Made by a program: the position numbers and the translations under genes. The notes beneath the pieces were generated by a model. The model saw only the letters and a program-made list of their open reading frames with translations. It made no database searches and was not told the origin of the DNA. A stretch of 64,000 nucleotides of DNA, taken from assembly GCF_900188035.1 (NCBI RefSeq), contig NZ_FZNN01000004.1:186001-250000 (forward strand), in the 5' to 3' direction. The stretch comes from Puniceibacterium sediminis (GTDB lineage: Bacteria; Pseudomonadota; Alphaproteobacteria; Rhodobacterales; Rhodobacteraceae). The first letter of the stretch is position 1. The number at the start of each line of letters is the position of its first letter. Positions 7,073 to 16,906 of the stretch are shown one piece after another.

Positions 7073-8926
7073 ATGCTCAAGATTCAGGACATATCCTATT
7101 CAGTCGAAGGCCGACCCCTTATGGTCGAAGCCTCTGCGACGATCCCCGAAGGCCACAAGGTGGGCCTCGTCGGAGCCAACGGCGCGGGCAAAACCACGCT
7201 ATTCAAGCTGATACGTGGCGAACTCACGCTCGACACCGGCACCATATCGCTTCCCAGTCGCGCCAAGATCGGCGGCGTCGCGCAGGAGGTGCCCGCGTCA
7301 GAGACATCGCTGCTCGACACGGTGCTCGCGGCGGATACGGAACGCGCCAGCCTCATGGCCGAATCCGAGACCGCGACGGACGCGCATCGCATCGCCGAGA
7401 TTCAGACGCGCCTTGCCGATATCGACGCCTGGTCGGCCGAAGCGCGCGCCGCTTCGATCCTCAAGGGCCTCGGCTTTGATGACGACGAACAGCTTCAGCC
7501 CTGCTCGGCCTTTTCGGGCGGGTGGCGGATGCGTGTGGCATTGGCTGGCGTGCTGTTTGCCCAGCCGGATCTGTTGCTGCTTGATGAGCCGACCAACTAC
7601 CTCGACCTCGAAGGCGCGCTCTGGCTGGAAAACTACCTCGCCAAGTATCCGCACACAGTGATCATCATCTCGCACGACCGCGGCCTTCTGAACCGCGCCG
7701 TCGGCGGCATCCTGCACCTTGAGGAACGCAAACTCACCTATTGGAACGGTCCATACGACCAGTTCGCCCGCCAGCGTGCCGAACAGCGCGCTGTGCTGAC
7801 CTCGATGGCCAAGAAACAGCAGGCCCGCAAGGATCACCTGCAAAAGTTCGTCGATCGCTTCAAGGCCAAGGCATCCAAGGCCAAACAGGCCCAGGCCCGG
7901 GTCAAGATGATCGAAAAGATGGACACGATCACCCCGCCGGAAGAGGCCGCCAAGCGCGTCTTCACCTTCCCGCAGCCGGATGAGTTGTCACCGCCGATCA
8001 TCCACATCGAAGGTGGCTCTACCGGCTATGGCAAGACCGTCGTGCTGAACCGGCTCGACCTGCGCATCGACCAGGACGACCGCATCGCGCTGCTGGGCAA
8101 GAACGGTCAGGGCAAATCGACTCTGTCGAAACTGCTGTCGGACCGTCTGCCACTGATGGACGGCAAGATGACCCGCTCGAACAAGCTGCGCATCGGCTAT
8201 TTCGCGCAGCATCAGGTTGACGAGTTGCATATCGACGAATCCCCGCTGAGCCACCTGCAGCGCCTGCGCCCCGACACGATGCAAAGCAAGTTGCGCGCAC
8301 AATTGGCAGGTTTCGGACTTGGCGCCGATCAGGCCGATACCGAGGTCGGGCGACTATCCGGCGGTCAGAAGGCCCGCCTGTCGCTGCTTCTGGCGACAAT
8401 CGACGCGCCGCATATGCTGATCCTCGACGAGCCGACAAACCACCTCGACATCGAATCCCGCGAGGCGCTGGTCAACGCGCTCACCGCCTATTCCGGTGCT
8501 GTGATTTTGGTCAGCCACGACATGCACCTGCTGAGCATGGTCGCGGACCGGCTCTGGCTGGTCAAGGACGGCACGGTCGCGCCTTATGACGACGATCTGG
8601 AGGCTTACCGCAAACTGCTTCTGTCCTCGGAAAAGCCCTCCAAATCCTCGAAACCGGCCCCGGAAAAGCCGAAACGCCCGTCGCGCGACGCGATCCTTGC
8701 CCTGCGTTCTGACGCGCGCAAAGGCGAAGAGCGGGTGAACAAGCTTAACGAGATGCGCGACAAGCTGGCGAAAAAGCTTGCCGATCCCGCGCTCTACGAA
8801 GATGGCCGCGCCGGTGAGTTGGCCACTTGGAACAAGAAATATGCCGAAGTGATGGAGGCCCTGGGCCGCGCCGAATCCCTCTGGATGGCAGCTCTGGAAA
8901 AGCTGGATCAGGCCGAAACGGTCTGA
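7073..8926 (+). CDS. ABC-F family ATPase (YheS-like)
   Basis: The product has 617 residues with two ATP-binding cassettes and no transmembrane segment. The first has Walker A G-A-N-G-A-G-K-T-T (residues 34-42), F-S-G-G-W-R-M-R and L-L-L-L-D-E-P-T-N-Y-L-D. The second has G-K-N-G-Q-G-K-S-T, L-S-G-G-Q-K-A-R-L and L-I-L-D-E-P-T-N-H-L-D. A charged linker with A-K-A-S-K-A-K-Q-A-Q-A-R lies between them, and the C-terminus is Lys/Glu-rich and probably coiled-coil. ABC-F proteins act on the ribosomal E site. Length and the F-S-G-G-W-R-M-R form fit the YheS branch better than EttA. Confidence 0.88.
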   Translation: MLKIQDISYSVEGRPLMVEASATIPEGHKVGLVGANGAGKTTLFKLIRGELTLDTGTISLPSRAKIGGVAQEVPASETSLLDTVLAADTERASLMAESETATDAHRIAEIQTRLADIDAWSAEARAASILKGLGFDDDEQLQPCSAFSGGWRMRVALAGVLFAQPDLLLLDEPTNYLDLEGALWLENYLAKYPHTVIIISHDRGLLNRAVGGILHLEERKLTYWNGPYDQFARQRAEQRAVLTSMAKKQQARKDHLQKFVDRFKAKASKAKQAQARVKMIEKMDTITPPEEAAKRVFTFPQPDELSPPIIHIEGGSTGYGKTVVLNRLDLRIDQDDRIALLGKNGQGKSTLSKLLSDRLPLMDGKMTRSNKLRIGYFAQHQVDELHIDESPLSHLQRLRPDTMQSKLRAQLAGFGLGADQADTEVGRLSGGQKARLSLLLATIDAPHMLILDEPTNHLDIESREALVNALTAYSGAVILVSHDMHLLSMVADRLWLVKDGTVAPYDDDLEAYRKLLLSSEKPSKSSKPAPEKPKRPSRDAILALRSDARKGEERVNKLNEMRDKLAKKLADPALYEDGRAGELATWNKKYAEVMEALGRAESLWMAALEKLDQAETV

Positions 8927-9169
8927 TCCACCGCTGACAAACGCCCCAAACGTGGTTCTGCGTGCACCTTTCGCCTCCGGCGGGCGTATTTACTAAGAGA
9001 AGAAGGGCAGGAGCGCGTCCTTCTTCATCTTCCCCGCACCAGTTTTGCCAGAGTAAACCTCGCGGCCAATATTCCGGATCGAGGGTGCGCCGCAGGCCCC
9101 TTGCTCCGGGGTCATCTGGCGCGACAGCCATCGCGATGGCTTGCCTCATCGACGCTCTCCCCCTAAGCC
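8927..9169. other. Intergenic region
   Basis: This 243-bp gap carries a C-C-T-C-C-G-G-C-G-G-G box followed by GTATTT and a purine-rich stretch near 8970-9005. From memory, similar text is common after genes in Rhodobacteraceae. No protein gene is supported. Confidence 0.35.
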
Positions 9170-9796
9170 ATGGGGATGGATAGCGCGTTTCTCATCACCG
9201 CCTTTGCCACGCTTTTTGTGGTGATCGACCCGATCGGGCTTACCCCTATCTTTATCGCGTTGACGGCGGACACCGACACCGCCCACCGGCGCTCCGTTGC
9301 CATACGGTCCTGCGTCATCGGGGCGGGTGTGCTGTTCCTGTTCGCGTTTCTCGGGGAATCGGTGTTGGGTTTCATCGGGATATCCATGCCCGCGTTCCGG
9401 ATTGCGGGCGGCATCCTTTTGTTCCTCACCGCGCTCGAAATGCTGTTTGAACGCCGCTCAAAGCGGCGCGAGGATCAGGCGGGCGCCGAGGCCGACTATC
9501 CAGATCCATCGGTCTTTCCCATTGCCATTCCGCTGATCGCGGGGCCCGGCGCCATCGCTTCGGTGATCCTGCTGACCGGACAGGCCGAAGGTGCTGTCGG
9601 CATGGCCTCGGTTCTTGGCGTCCTGATCGCGGTGCTGGCGATCGTGCTGATGTTCTTTTTCAGCGCCGGTTTGATCGAACGCGCCATGGGCAAGACCGGT
9701 ATCACCGTTGTAACCCGGCTTTTGGGAATGCTGCTGGCCGCGCTTTCGGTTCAATTCGTGCTCGACGGGCTGCGCGCCTTCGGGTTGGCGGGCTGA
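9170..9796 (+). CDS. MarC family integral membrane protein
   Basis: The product has 208 residues. It has the MarC opening F-A-T-L-F-V-V-I-D-P-I-G-L-T-P-I-F and the P-L-I-A-G-P-G-A-I-A-S-V-I-L second repeat, with six predicted transmembrane segments and an R-L-L-G-M-L-L-A-A-L-S-V-Q C-terminal helix. The function of this family is not established; the link to antibiotic resistance has been refuted in E. coli. ATG codons at 9170 and 9176 are both possible; neither has a strong ribosome-binding site. Confidence 0.88.
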   Translation: MGMDSAFLITAFATLFVVIDPIGLTPIFIALTADTDTAHRRSVAIRSCVIGAGVLFLFAFLGESVLGFIGISMPAFRIAGGILLFLTALEMLFERRSKRREDQAGAEADYPDPSVFPIAIPLIAGPGAIASVILLTGQAEGAVGMASVLGVLIAVLAIVLMFFFSAGLIERAMGKTGITVVTRLLGMLLAALSVQFVLDGLRAFGLAG

Positions 9797-9853
9797 CCCC
9801 TACCATCCGGGCCATTGCGTGCCTACATTCAGGGCAACACCAAAGGACCGGAA

Positions 9854-10435
9854 ATGTCGTCAATGCAACTTGGAAACCTCGGCTATCTGCTTCTTCTTGG
9901 GGCGATTCTAGTGTTCTGGCTCTTTGTACAGAACCGCGAATCCCTTGGGAAAAAGGCACAGGCCGCTGCGGCCTGGGGGCTGATCTTTCTTGGTACCATC
10001 GCCGCCATCGGCCTTTGGGATGACATCCGCCAGACCGTCGTTCCGCAACAGGCGGTGTTTGCCGATCAGGGCCGGATCGAGCTGCCCCGGGCACCGGACG
10101 GGCACTACTATGTGACGGTCGGGCTGAACGGCGCGCCGGTGCGTTTTGTCGTGGATACCGGTGCCAGCGGCATGGTTCTTACGCGCGGTGATGCGGTAAA
10201 GGCCGGGCTGGATCTGGATGGTCTGGCCTTTTATTCACAGGCGATGACCGCCAATGGTCCGGTCCAGACCGCACCGGTCGAGATCGCAACCGTGTCGCTG
10301 GGGCCGTTCAGTGACCGCGACGTGCGCGCCTATGTAAACGATGGCGAGATGGAGCAGTCGCTGCTGGGCATGACCTATCTACAGCGCTTTGATCGGCTGG
10401 AAATTTCGGGCGGAAAGATGTTTCTGGAACGATAG
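9854..10435 (+). CDS. Membrane-anchored retropepsin-like aspartic protease (TIGR02281 type)
   Basis: The product has 193 residues. Two N-terminal hydrophobic helices are followed by a periplasmic domain with the catalytic motif F-V-V-D-T-G-A-S-G-M-V-L-T and the late I-S-G-G-K-M-F-L-E-R end typical of bacterial clan AA single-domain proteases. Such proteins need to dimerise to form an active site. I chose the ATG at 9854 because AAAGGA lies 6 bases upstream; an earlier ATG at 9815 lacks one. The stop lies 10 bases from the converging holC gene. Confidence 0.85.
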   Translation: MSSMQLGNLGYLLLLGAILVFWLFVQNRESLGKKAQAAAAWGLIFLGTIAAIGLWDDIRQTVVPQQAVFADQGRIELPRAPDGHYYVTVGLNGAPVRFVVDTGASGMVLTRGDAVKAGLDLDGLAFYSQAMTANGPVQTAPVEIATVSLGPFSDRDVRAYVNDGEMEQSLLGMTYLQRFDRLEISGGKMFLER

Positions 10436-10445
10436 CGCCCTCGCC

Positions 10446-10904
10446 TCACTTCTCGGCCTTCTTCTCCCAGCGCCCCGATTCCTCGGACCAGTATTGCGCC
10501 GAACAGCCCGCATCGGTCAGTGTCTTCCACTGCACCCGCGCCGCCTGCACGGCACCCGCGTCATTGCCATCGAACACCACGCAGACCCGTTCCATCGTCT
10601 CTACCTCTGGCGCCGACACTTCCGCCCCATCCACCGTCATCAGGCAGACGGCTTTGTTCGGAACATCCGCCCCGGTTGTCAGCAGCACCGGCTGCGCCGC
10701 GTCCTGCGCGCCGCCCGCCAGTCCGTGCGGCAGAAACCCGTCATCAGGCTTTAGCCAGAGCTGTTCATCCAGCCAGCTTATGTGACCTGCATCGCGCCCC
10801 CGCACCACCACGCGCCAGCCATTGGCCAGCGCGCGTTCCAGTAGCTGCGGCAGAGCAAGCTCAAGCGGGCGCTGCGTCAGGTGATAGAAATAGGCGGCCC
10901 CCAT
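10446..10904 (-). CDS. holC: DNA polymerase III chi subunit
   Basis: The product has 152 residues. The chi signature is visible: Y-F-Y-H-L-T near the start, A-L-A-N-G-W-R-V-V-V-R, L-D-E-Q-L-W and F-L-P-H-G-L-A, then V-C-V-V-F-D-G-N-D and W-K-T-L-T-D-A-G near the end. Chi links the clamp loader to SSB. It starts 1 base after the pepA stop codon in the same transcript, a gene pair seen in many proteobacteria. Confidence 0.92.
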   Translation of the reverse strand: MGAAYFYHLTQRPLELALPQLLERALANGWRVVVRGRDAGHISWLDEQLWLKPDDGFLPHGLAGGAQDAAQPVLLTTGADVPNKAVCLMTVDGAEVSAPEVETMERVCVVFDGNDAGAVQAARVQWKTLTDAGCSAQYWSEESGRWEKKAEK

Positions 10905-10905
10905 A

Positions 10906-12378
10906 TCAATCTCGCTCGTACTGCTCCGAGATAAGGCGGTTGAGCGACATCACGCCCCAACCCGTCGCCCCTTTGGATGACAGGGTCAGATCGCGCGGGA
11001 CGTGCGCGACGCCGGCGATGTCCAGATGGATCCAGGGCATGCCATCCTGCACGAACCGCTTGAGGAATTCGGTCGCGGTGATGGACCCGGCGGGGCGGCC
11101 ACCCGAATTGCGTACATCCGCAATCTGGGATTTCAGCAGATCCGCGTAGGGCTGGCCCATCGGCATACGCCAGGCGCCCTCCTGTTCGGCCCCAGCGGCC
11201 TTCAGGAAGTTGTCGCAAAGCGTATCGTCATTGGAATAGACCGCCGCATGGTCATGCCCCAGCGCCACGATGGCCGCACCGGTCAGGGTGGCAAGGTCGA
11301 TCATGGCGCTCGGCTTTATATGTTCCTGCGTATACCACATCACGTCACACAGCACCAAACGACCTTCGGCATCGGTGTTGTTGATCTCGATCGTGTCACC
11401 CTTCATCGAGGTCACGACGTCGCCCGGGCGCATCGCCTTGGAATCCGGCATGTTTTCCACAAGCCCGACCAGGCCGATGATATTCGCCTTGGCCTTGCGC
11501 CGGGCCACCGCGTGCATCACGCCGGCAACAACGCCTGCGCCGCCCATGTCCATCGTCATGGTTTCCATGCCCGCGGCGGGTTTGAGCGAGATGCCGCCAG
11601 TGTCGAAAACCACGCCCTTGCCGATCAGAGCAAGCGGCGCGACGCCCGCCTCTCCCCCGTTCCAACGCATGATCACCACCTTGGACGGGTTTTCGGATCC
11701 ATGGCCCACGGCCAGCAGCGCGCCCATGCCCAGTTCTTCCAACTGGGCTTCTTCCAGCACCTCGACCTCGACCCCCAGATCCCTGAGCGCCAGCAGGCGG
11801 TCGGCAAACTCCTCCGTGTGCAGCACATTGGCGGGTTCGTTCACCAGATCGCGGGTAAAGACGACACCCTCGGCCACAGCAAGCGCCGGTATAGCTGCGG
11901 CTTCGACCTCGTCCGGCTTGGTACACATAAACACCGCAGCGCCCAGCGGATCGGCCTTTTTCGACTTGCATGCGTCAAATCCATAGCCGCGCAAGGCAAG
12001 CCCCAGTGCAATATCTTCGGTCCCGCGTTGGGATTCAGCCAGTACCGTAAGCGCCGCTGTACCTGCGGCGCGCGCCAGCGCCCCACCTGCCTTTCGGGCT
12101 GCACCCGCATCCGCGCGCCGTTCAAGCCGCACCAGATCGACACTTTCCGCAGCCATGCCCACCGGATAGGCAAGGCTCAGCACATCGCCATCCTTGAGCT
12201 TTTCCCAACGCTCGGACTCGACTGCGCGGGCCACAGCGCCTTTTGTCAGCCGGTTCAGACGCCGGGCGCCCGGGCTCATCTTGCCATCGGCGGTGATGAA
12301 GACGGCGATCCGCCCTTCGGCGCCGGCAAGCGCCTCCAGATCGACGGATGCAAAGGTGATCTCTCTCAACTCGGTCAT
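10906..12378 (-). CDS. pepA: Leucyl aminopeptidase (M17)
   Basis: The product has 490 residues. M17 motifs are intact: the metal-binding lysine in I-G-K-G-V-V-F-D-T-G-G-I-S, S-M-K-G-D-T, and the signature N-T-D-A-E-G-R-L. The two-metal exopeptidase removes N-terminal residues in the cytoplasm. The ribosome-binding site AGGAG lies about 10 bases before the ATG. It is divergent from lptF, with 126 bases between the two starts, and transcribed with holC. Confidence 0.96.
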   Translation of the reverse strand: MTELREITFASVDLEALAGAEGRIAVFITADGKMSPGARRLNRLTKGAVARAVESERWEKLKDGDVLSLAYPVGMAAESVDLVRLERRADAGAARKAGGALARAAGTAALTVLAESQRGTEDIALGLALRGYGFDACKSKKADPLGAAVFMCTKPDEVEAAAIPALAVAEGVVFTRDLVNEPANVLHTEEFADRLLALRDLGVEVEVLEEAQLEELGMGALLAVGHGSENPSKVVIMRWNGGEAGVAPLALIGKGVVFDTGGISLKPAAGMETMTMDMGGAGVVAGVMHAVARRKAKANIIGLVGLVENMPDSKAMRPGDVVTSMKGDTIEINNTDAEGRLVLCDVMWYTQEHIKPSAMIDLATLTGAAIVALGHDHAAVYSNDDTLCDNFLKAAGAEQEGAWRMPMGQPYADLLKSQIADVRNSGGRPAGSITATEFLKRFVQDGMPWIHLDIAGVAHVPRDLTLSSKGATGWGVMSLNRLISEQYERD

Positions 12379-12504
12379 GTGCAGTTTCTCCTGATCTGCC
12401 TAAAGAGGTAAAGCGCTAAGCGCCCATTGACCAGAGCCACCTTTTCCCGCAGATCAGGCCCGTGTAGGATCACACCCGATGTAACAGGTTCTTGGGGGAT
12501 CGCC

Positions 12505-13644
12505 TTGGCCAGATTCGACAGATACGTGCTGTCGCAACTCATGGTGCTGTTCGGCTTTTTCGCCCTGGTACTGATTTCAGTCTACTGGGTGAACCGGGCG
12601 GTCGTCCTGTTCGACCGGCTGATCGCGGACGGCCATTCGGCCGGGGTCTTCCTTGAATTCACGGCGCTCAGCCTTCCGAACGTGATCCGCATGGTGTTGC
12701 CGATGGCCTCGTTCGCTTCAGCTGTTTACGTGACCAACCGGCTCAGTTCGGAATCGGAACTCACCGTGGTGCAGGCCAGTGGTTTTTCGCCCTGGCGGTT
12801 GGCACGCCCGGTTCTGGTATTCGGGCTGATCGTTGCTGTGATGATGTCAGTGCTGACGCATTTTCTGGTGCCCAAAAGCCTGGAACAACTGCGCCTGCGC
12901 GAAGCCGAGATTTCCGGTTCCGTCAGCGCGCGGCTATTGCGCGAAGGCACGTTTCTGCATCCCACGCGCGGCGTGACCTTTTACATCCGGGACATCACCC
13001 CAGAAGGAGAATTGCGTGACGTGTTCCTGTCGGATCGCCGCCAGCCGGGACGCGTGGTCACGTATACTGCGGAAAACGCCTTTCTTTTGCGCGACTCTGT
13101 AGGCTCAAAACTGGTGATGCAGAGCGGGTTGGCACAGACGCTGAATGTCGCGAAAGAGACGCTGTCGACCACCAATTTCACCGACCTCACCTATGACATC
13201 AGCGGGCTGATCACTGCCGACAGTCAGCCGCGCCGCAAGATCCAGTTTGTTCCAACGCTCGAACTGCTCACCGACACGGCCGCGGTGGCTGAGGCCGCGA
13301 ACGACACCATCGGCGAAACACTCGAAGAGGCCAACTCCCGCTTTCAGCAGCCGATACTCGCTGTGGTGGCGGCGCTGATTGGTTATTCTGCGCTGATGAT
13401 CGGTAGTTACAGTCGTTTTGGCGTTGGCAGGCAGATCGTCTTTGCCATCTTCATGCTCGTCGTCATCAAGCTGGCCGAAAGTGCCGTCACCGGCCCGGTG
13501 CGCGACAATGCGGCGCTCTGGCCGCTGATATATCTGCCCTCACTCATCGGCCTTGCGATCAGCGGGCTGTTGTTGCGCCGCGCGTCCGGCCCGTTCAAAC
13601 CCGGAAAATCACTGCCGCCGAGCATGGCAGAGGGCGCCGCATGA
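12505..13644 (+). CDS. lptF: LPS export ABC transporter permease LptF
   Basis: The product has 379 residues and the YjgP/YjgQ fold: three N-terminal transmembrane helices, a periplasmic beta-jellyroll (roughly residues 110-270) and three C-terminal helices. I set the start at the TTG at 12505. A GGGGGAT ribosome-binding site lies 6 bases upstream and the product then begins M-A-R-F-D-R-Y-V-L-S, as LptF should; the open frame extends to 12427 with no similarity. LptF and LptG form the permease that extracts LPS from the inner membrane. It overlaps lptG by ATGA. Confidence 0.93.
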   Translation: MARFDRYVLSQLMVLFGFFALVLISVYWVNRAVVLFDRLIADGHSAGVFLEFTALSLPNVIRMVLPMASFASAVYVTNRLSSESELTVVQASGFSPWRLARPVLVFGLIVAVMMSVLTHFLVPKSLEQLRLREAEISGSVSARLLREGTFLHPTRGVTFYIRDITPEGELRDVFLSDRRQPGRVVTYTAENAFLLRDSVGSKLVMQSGLAQTLNVAKETLSTTNFTDLTYDISGLITADSQPRRKIQFVPTLELLTDTAAVAEAANDTIGETLEEANSRFQQPILAVVAALIGYSALMIGSYSRFGVGRQIVFAIFMLVVIKLAESAVTGPVRDNAALWPLIYLPSLIGLAISGLLLRRASGPFKPGKSLPPSMAEGAA

Positions 13645-14735
13645 TCTTGCACTTTTACTTTGCACGCCGTTTTCTGCGGGTGTTCATGGGCATGCTTGCG
13701 ATCTTTTTCCTGTTCGTTTCGCTACTCGATCTTGTTGATCAGATGCGCCGGTTCGATGCCTCGGTGACCTTTGGACAGGTCCTGCAACTGACACTTCTGA
13801 ACACGCCGCAGGCGCTGTACCAGATGCTGCCGCTGGTGATGATACTCGCGTCGATCGCGCTGTTTCTGTCGCTGTCGCGTTCGTCGGAACTGGTCGTGAC
13901 ACGCGCCTCGGGCCGCTCGGGACTGGCGGCGATTTTTGCCCCGGCGATGGTGGCAGCACTGATCGGTGTCATTGCGGTAAGCATGGCCAACCCCATCGTG
14001 GCCGCGACTTCAAAACGGTTTTCAGATCTGGTTGAGCGTTACGACAACGGCGGCATCAACGTGCTGTCCATCGGGTCCGAAGGACTGTGGCTGCGTCAGG
14101 GCGACGACATGGGTCAGACAGTGATCCGCGCCGCCCGCGCCAATCCGGACGCCACAACGCTCTATGACGTGAGTTTTGTGGCCTACTCGCCCGAAGGCGG
14201 TCCCATGCGGCGGATCGAAGCCGCCGAAGCGACGCTGGAAGCCGGCGCCTGGGTGCTGCACAACGCAAAGACATGGCCTTTGGAATCCGGTGTGAACCCG
14301 GAAACTGCTGCCACCCGGCAGGATGAACTGCGCGTGCCATCAACCTTGACCCAGGATAATATCCGCGACCGGTTCGGCAACCCTTCGGCAGTGTCAATCT
14401 GGGATTTGCCGGACTTTATCCGCGATCTTGAACAGGCCGGCTTTTCCGCCCGCCGCCATCAGGTCTGGCTCCAGATGGAGCTGGCGCGCCCTCTGTTTCT
14501 GGTCGCTCTTCTGCTGGTCGGCGCTGGGTTTACCATGCGCCACAGTCGTCTGGGGCGCACCGGTATTTCTGTTCTCGCAGCGATCATGCTGGGCTTTGGC
14601 CTGTACTACATTCGTAACTTCGCCCAGATCATGGGTGAGAACGGCCAGATCCCGTCATATCTCGCCGCCTGGGTCCCCCCCGTCGCCGCTCTTCTGCTGG
14701 CAATGGGGCTTATCCTGCATATGGAGGACGGCTGA
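13641..14735 (+). CDS. lptG: LPS export ABC transporter permease LptG
   Basis: The product has 364 residues with the same YjgP/YjgQ layout as LptF. The N-terminus is I-L-H-F-Y-F-A-R-R-F-L-R-V-F, with the D-L-V-D-Q-M-R-R coupling region, a periplasmic jellyroll and C-terminal helices with G-F-G-L-Y-Y-I-R-N. It is the partner of LptF. It overlaps lptF upstream (ATGA) and lptD downstream (TGATG), so the three export genes are co-translated. Confidence 0.94.
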   Translation: MILHFYFARRFLRVFMGMLAIFFLFVSLLDLVDQMRRFDASVTFGQVLQLTLLNTPQALYQMLPLVMILASIALFLSLSRSSELVVTRASGRSGLAAIFAPAMVAALIGVIAVSMANPIVAATSKRFSDLVERYDNGGINVLSIGSEGLWLRQGDDMGQTVIRAARANPDATTLYDVSFVAYSPEGGPMRRIEAAEATLEAGAWVLHNAKTWPLESGVNPETAATRQDELRVPSTLTQDNIRDRFGNPSAVSIWDLPDFIRDLEQAGFSARRHQVWLQMELARPLFLVALLLVGAGFTMRHSRLGRTGISVLAAIMLGFGLYYIRNFAQIMGENGQIPSYLAAWVPPVAALLLAMGLILHMEDG

Positions 14736-16906
14736 TGCGCCAGTTCCGCGCCTTGCCCGCCCTGTTCATCCTGCTTCTGGCCTTTTCCCTGCACGCGGGA
14801 CCAAGCCGCGCGCAGACCGACTCAGCCCTCCAGGATGCCGCCCTTCTGGTTGCCGATCAGGTGCTGGTCGAAAATGACAATCGTCTGATTGCCACCGGAA
14901 ATGTTGAAGCGCTTTACGACGGCACCCGGCTGACCGCAGCGCGCATCATCTACGACCAGGACAGCGATTCCCTTACCTTGGAAGGGCCGATCTATATCAC
15001 TGACCCGGAGGGCAACGTGCTGTCGGCTGAAACAGGTGAGGTCGATTCGGGGATGAGGAACGGCCTTCTGCGCGGCGCGCGTATGGTGCTGGATCAACAG
15101 CTTCAGCTCGCCTCGGTTGAGGCACGAAGGGTCGAAGGACGCTATACGCAACTGTCCCGCGTCGCTGTCACCTCGTGTCAGGTCTGTGGAAACAACAGTG
15201 CGCCACTCTGGTCGATCCGCGCCAGCCGCGTGGTGCACGATCAAACCGAACGACAACTCTACTTTGAAAACGCTCAGCTGCGTATTCTTGACGTGCCGGT
15301 GTTCTATCTCCCTTACCTGCGTCTGCCCGACCCGACGCTGGATCGTGCCCGCGGCTTTCTGATCCCGTCGATCCGCTCGACCACTCTGCTCGGGTTCGGC
15401 ATCAAAGTCCCGTATTTCATCCCGATCGGGGACGACAAGGACATCACGCTTACACCGTACCTCTCACCTGTCACCCGCACGCTGGAAGCACGTTACCGGC
15501 AGGCCTTCCGATATGGAAATATCGAATTGAATGGTGCGATCACCCGCGACACGCTGATCAGTGACGGTGCACGTGGGTATTTTTTCGTAACCGGCTCCTT
15601 TACGCTGCCCCGTGATTTCAAACTCAAATTCAACATCAAGACCACGACCGACGACGCCTATCTCAACGACTATGACTATTCCGGTGCCAACAGGCTAAAA
15701 AGCGACCTCACCGTATCGCGTTTCAGGCGGGACGAGATGATCTCCGCTTCGCTGCGGCATTATGAAATCCTGAGCGACAGTGAAAGCAACGCAACCCAGC
15801 CGTCGATCATCTCTTCCGCGGAATATGAGCGGCGCTATTTCCCGCGCTTCGGGGGCGAAATCCGGCTGGGCGCCGAGCTGCACAACCACTTTCGTTATTC
15901 AACGCTGGACGTGGACAGCGACGATGACGACACCCTTGTTGATGGCCGGGACGTGACGCGGCTCAACGCCGACATAAGCTGGCGCGACCGCTGGACGCTT
16001 GCGGGCGGCATCCGCGCAGGAGCCTTGGGCCAACTCTGGATCGACCGTTTCTGGGTCAGTCAGGATTCGACCCGCCCCGCCAATGTGAGTCAGCTAACCC
16101 CGGCTGTCGCGGTGGATCTGCGCTGGCCGTGGGCACGGGCGGGTGTGAATGGCGCCCGTTGGCTGATCGAACCGATAGCACAGGCCGGATGGATCGGCGG
16201 TGAACGGGTTCAGGTCACCAACGACGAAAGCACCCGACCCGAATTCGACGAAGGCAACCTGCTGTCCCTGTCGCGCTTTCCCGTACCTGACCGGCGCGAG
16301 AGAGGATATACCAGTGCACTGGGCCTGCGTATTCTTCGTGACAATCCGGCCGGGCTTACTGCCGGTCTGACCCTTGGCCGCGTCTGGCGCGAGGAAGACG
16401 ATAGCGACTTCACCCGCTCTTCGGGTCTGTCCACGGCAACCTCGGACTATCTGCTCGCAGCGCATATCGACACCTCGAACGGGCTCGTGTTGACCGCACG
16501 CAGTTTGTTTGATCCCGCAGACCAGAGTGTGGCCAAGGCAGAGGCGCGCGCGATTTGGAGCAAAGGCCTCATGGATCTTGGTGCCGCCTATGTGCTTTTG
16601 CCTACTGACCCGGACGAAGACCGCGATCAGGCCCAGTCGGAATGGAGTTTTGACGGCAAGTATCAGTTCACCAACAACTGGGCTGCGTCGGCGGAAACGC
16701 GCTATGATTTTGCCGATCAGCGCTTTGCAAAGACCGGTCTGGACATCGAGTACCAGAATGAATGCGCAGTTGTGAACTTTTCGGCCTCGCGCAGCTATGC
16801 CTCTTCCGATAGTCTCGTACCATCGACAGAGTTTGGCCTGACCGTCGCGCTGAAGGGATTCAGCACAGGCGGCAGCGCCGGGGAGTACCGCCGATCATGC
16901 CGCTAG
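14735..16906 (+). CDS. lptD: Outer-membrane LPS assembly protein LptD
   Basis: The product has 723 residues. A signal peptide (about residues 1-26, ending S-R-A) is followed by an OstA-like jellyroll with A-R-I-I-Y-D, then a large beta-barrel. Family hallmarks are visible: the paired cysteines in V-T-S-C-Q-V-C-G, and P-V-F-Y-L-P-Y-L-R-L-P-D-P near residue 190. A C-terminal E-C-A-V cysteine is also present. LptD forms the outer-membrane channel that inserts LPS. Its end overlaps surA by 10 bases. Confidence 0.94.
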   Translation: MRQFRALPALFILLLAFSLHAGPSRAQTDSALQDAALLVADQVLVENDNRLIATGNVEALYDGTRLTAARIIYDQDSDSLTLEGPIYITDPEGNVLSAETGEVDSGMRNGLLRGARMVLDQQLQLASVEARRVEGRYTQLSRVAVTSCQVCGNNSAPLWSIRASRVVHDQTERQLYFENAQLRILDVPVFYLPYLRLPDPTLDRARGFLIPSIRSTTLLGFGIKVPYFIPIGDDKDITLTPYLSPVTRTLEARYRQAFRYGNIELNGAITRDTLISDGARGYFFVTGSFTLPRDFKLKFNIKTTTDDAYLNDYDYSGANRLKSDLTVSRFRRDEMISASLRHYEILSDSESNATQPSIISSAEYERRYFPRFGGEIRLGAELHNHFRYSTLDVDSDDDDTLVDGRDVTRLNADISWRDRWTLAGGIRAGALGQLWIDRFWVSQDSTRPANVSQLTPAVAVDLRWPWARAGVNGARWLIEPIAQAGWIGGERVQVTNDESTRPEFDEGNLLSLSRFPVPDRRERGYTSALGLRILRDNPAGLTAGLTLGRVWREEDDSDFTRSSGLSTATSDYLLAAHIDTSNGLVLTARSLFDPADQSVAKAEARAIWSKGLMDLGAAYVLLPTDPDEDRDQAQSEWSFDGKYQFTNNWAASAETRYDFADQRFAKTGLDIEYQNECAVVNFSASRSYASSDSLVPSTEFGLTVALKGFSTGGSAGEYRRSCR

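Noticed and set aside
11002-12411. 469-codon open frame opposite pepA
   Set aside because: It mirrors an intact, well-conserved M17 gene; its product is His/Gln/Arg-rich with no family pattern, as expected of antisense in GC-rich DNA.
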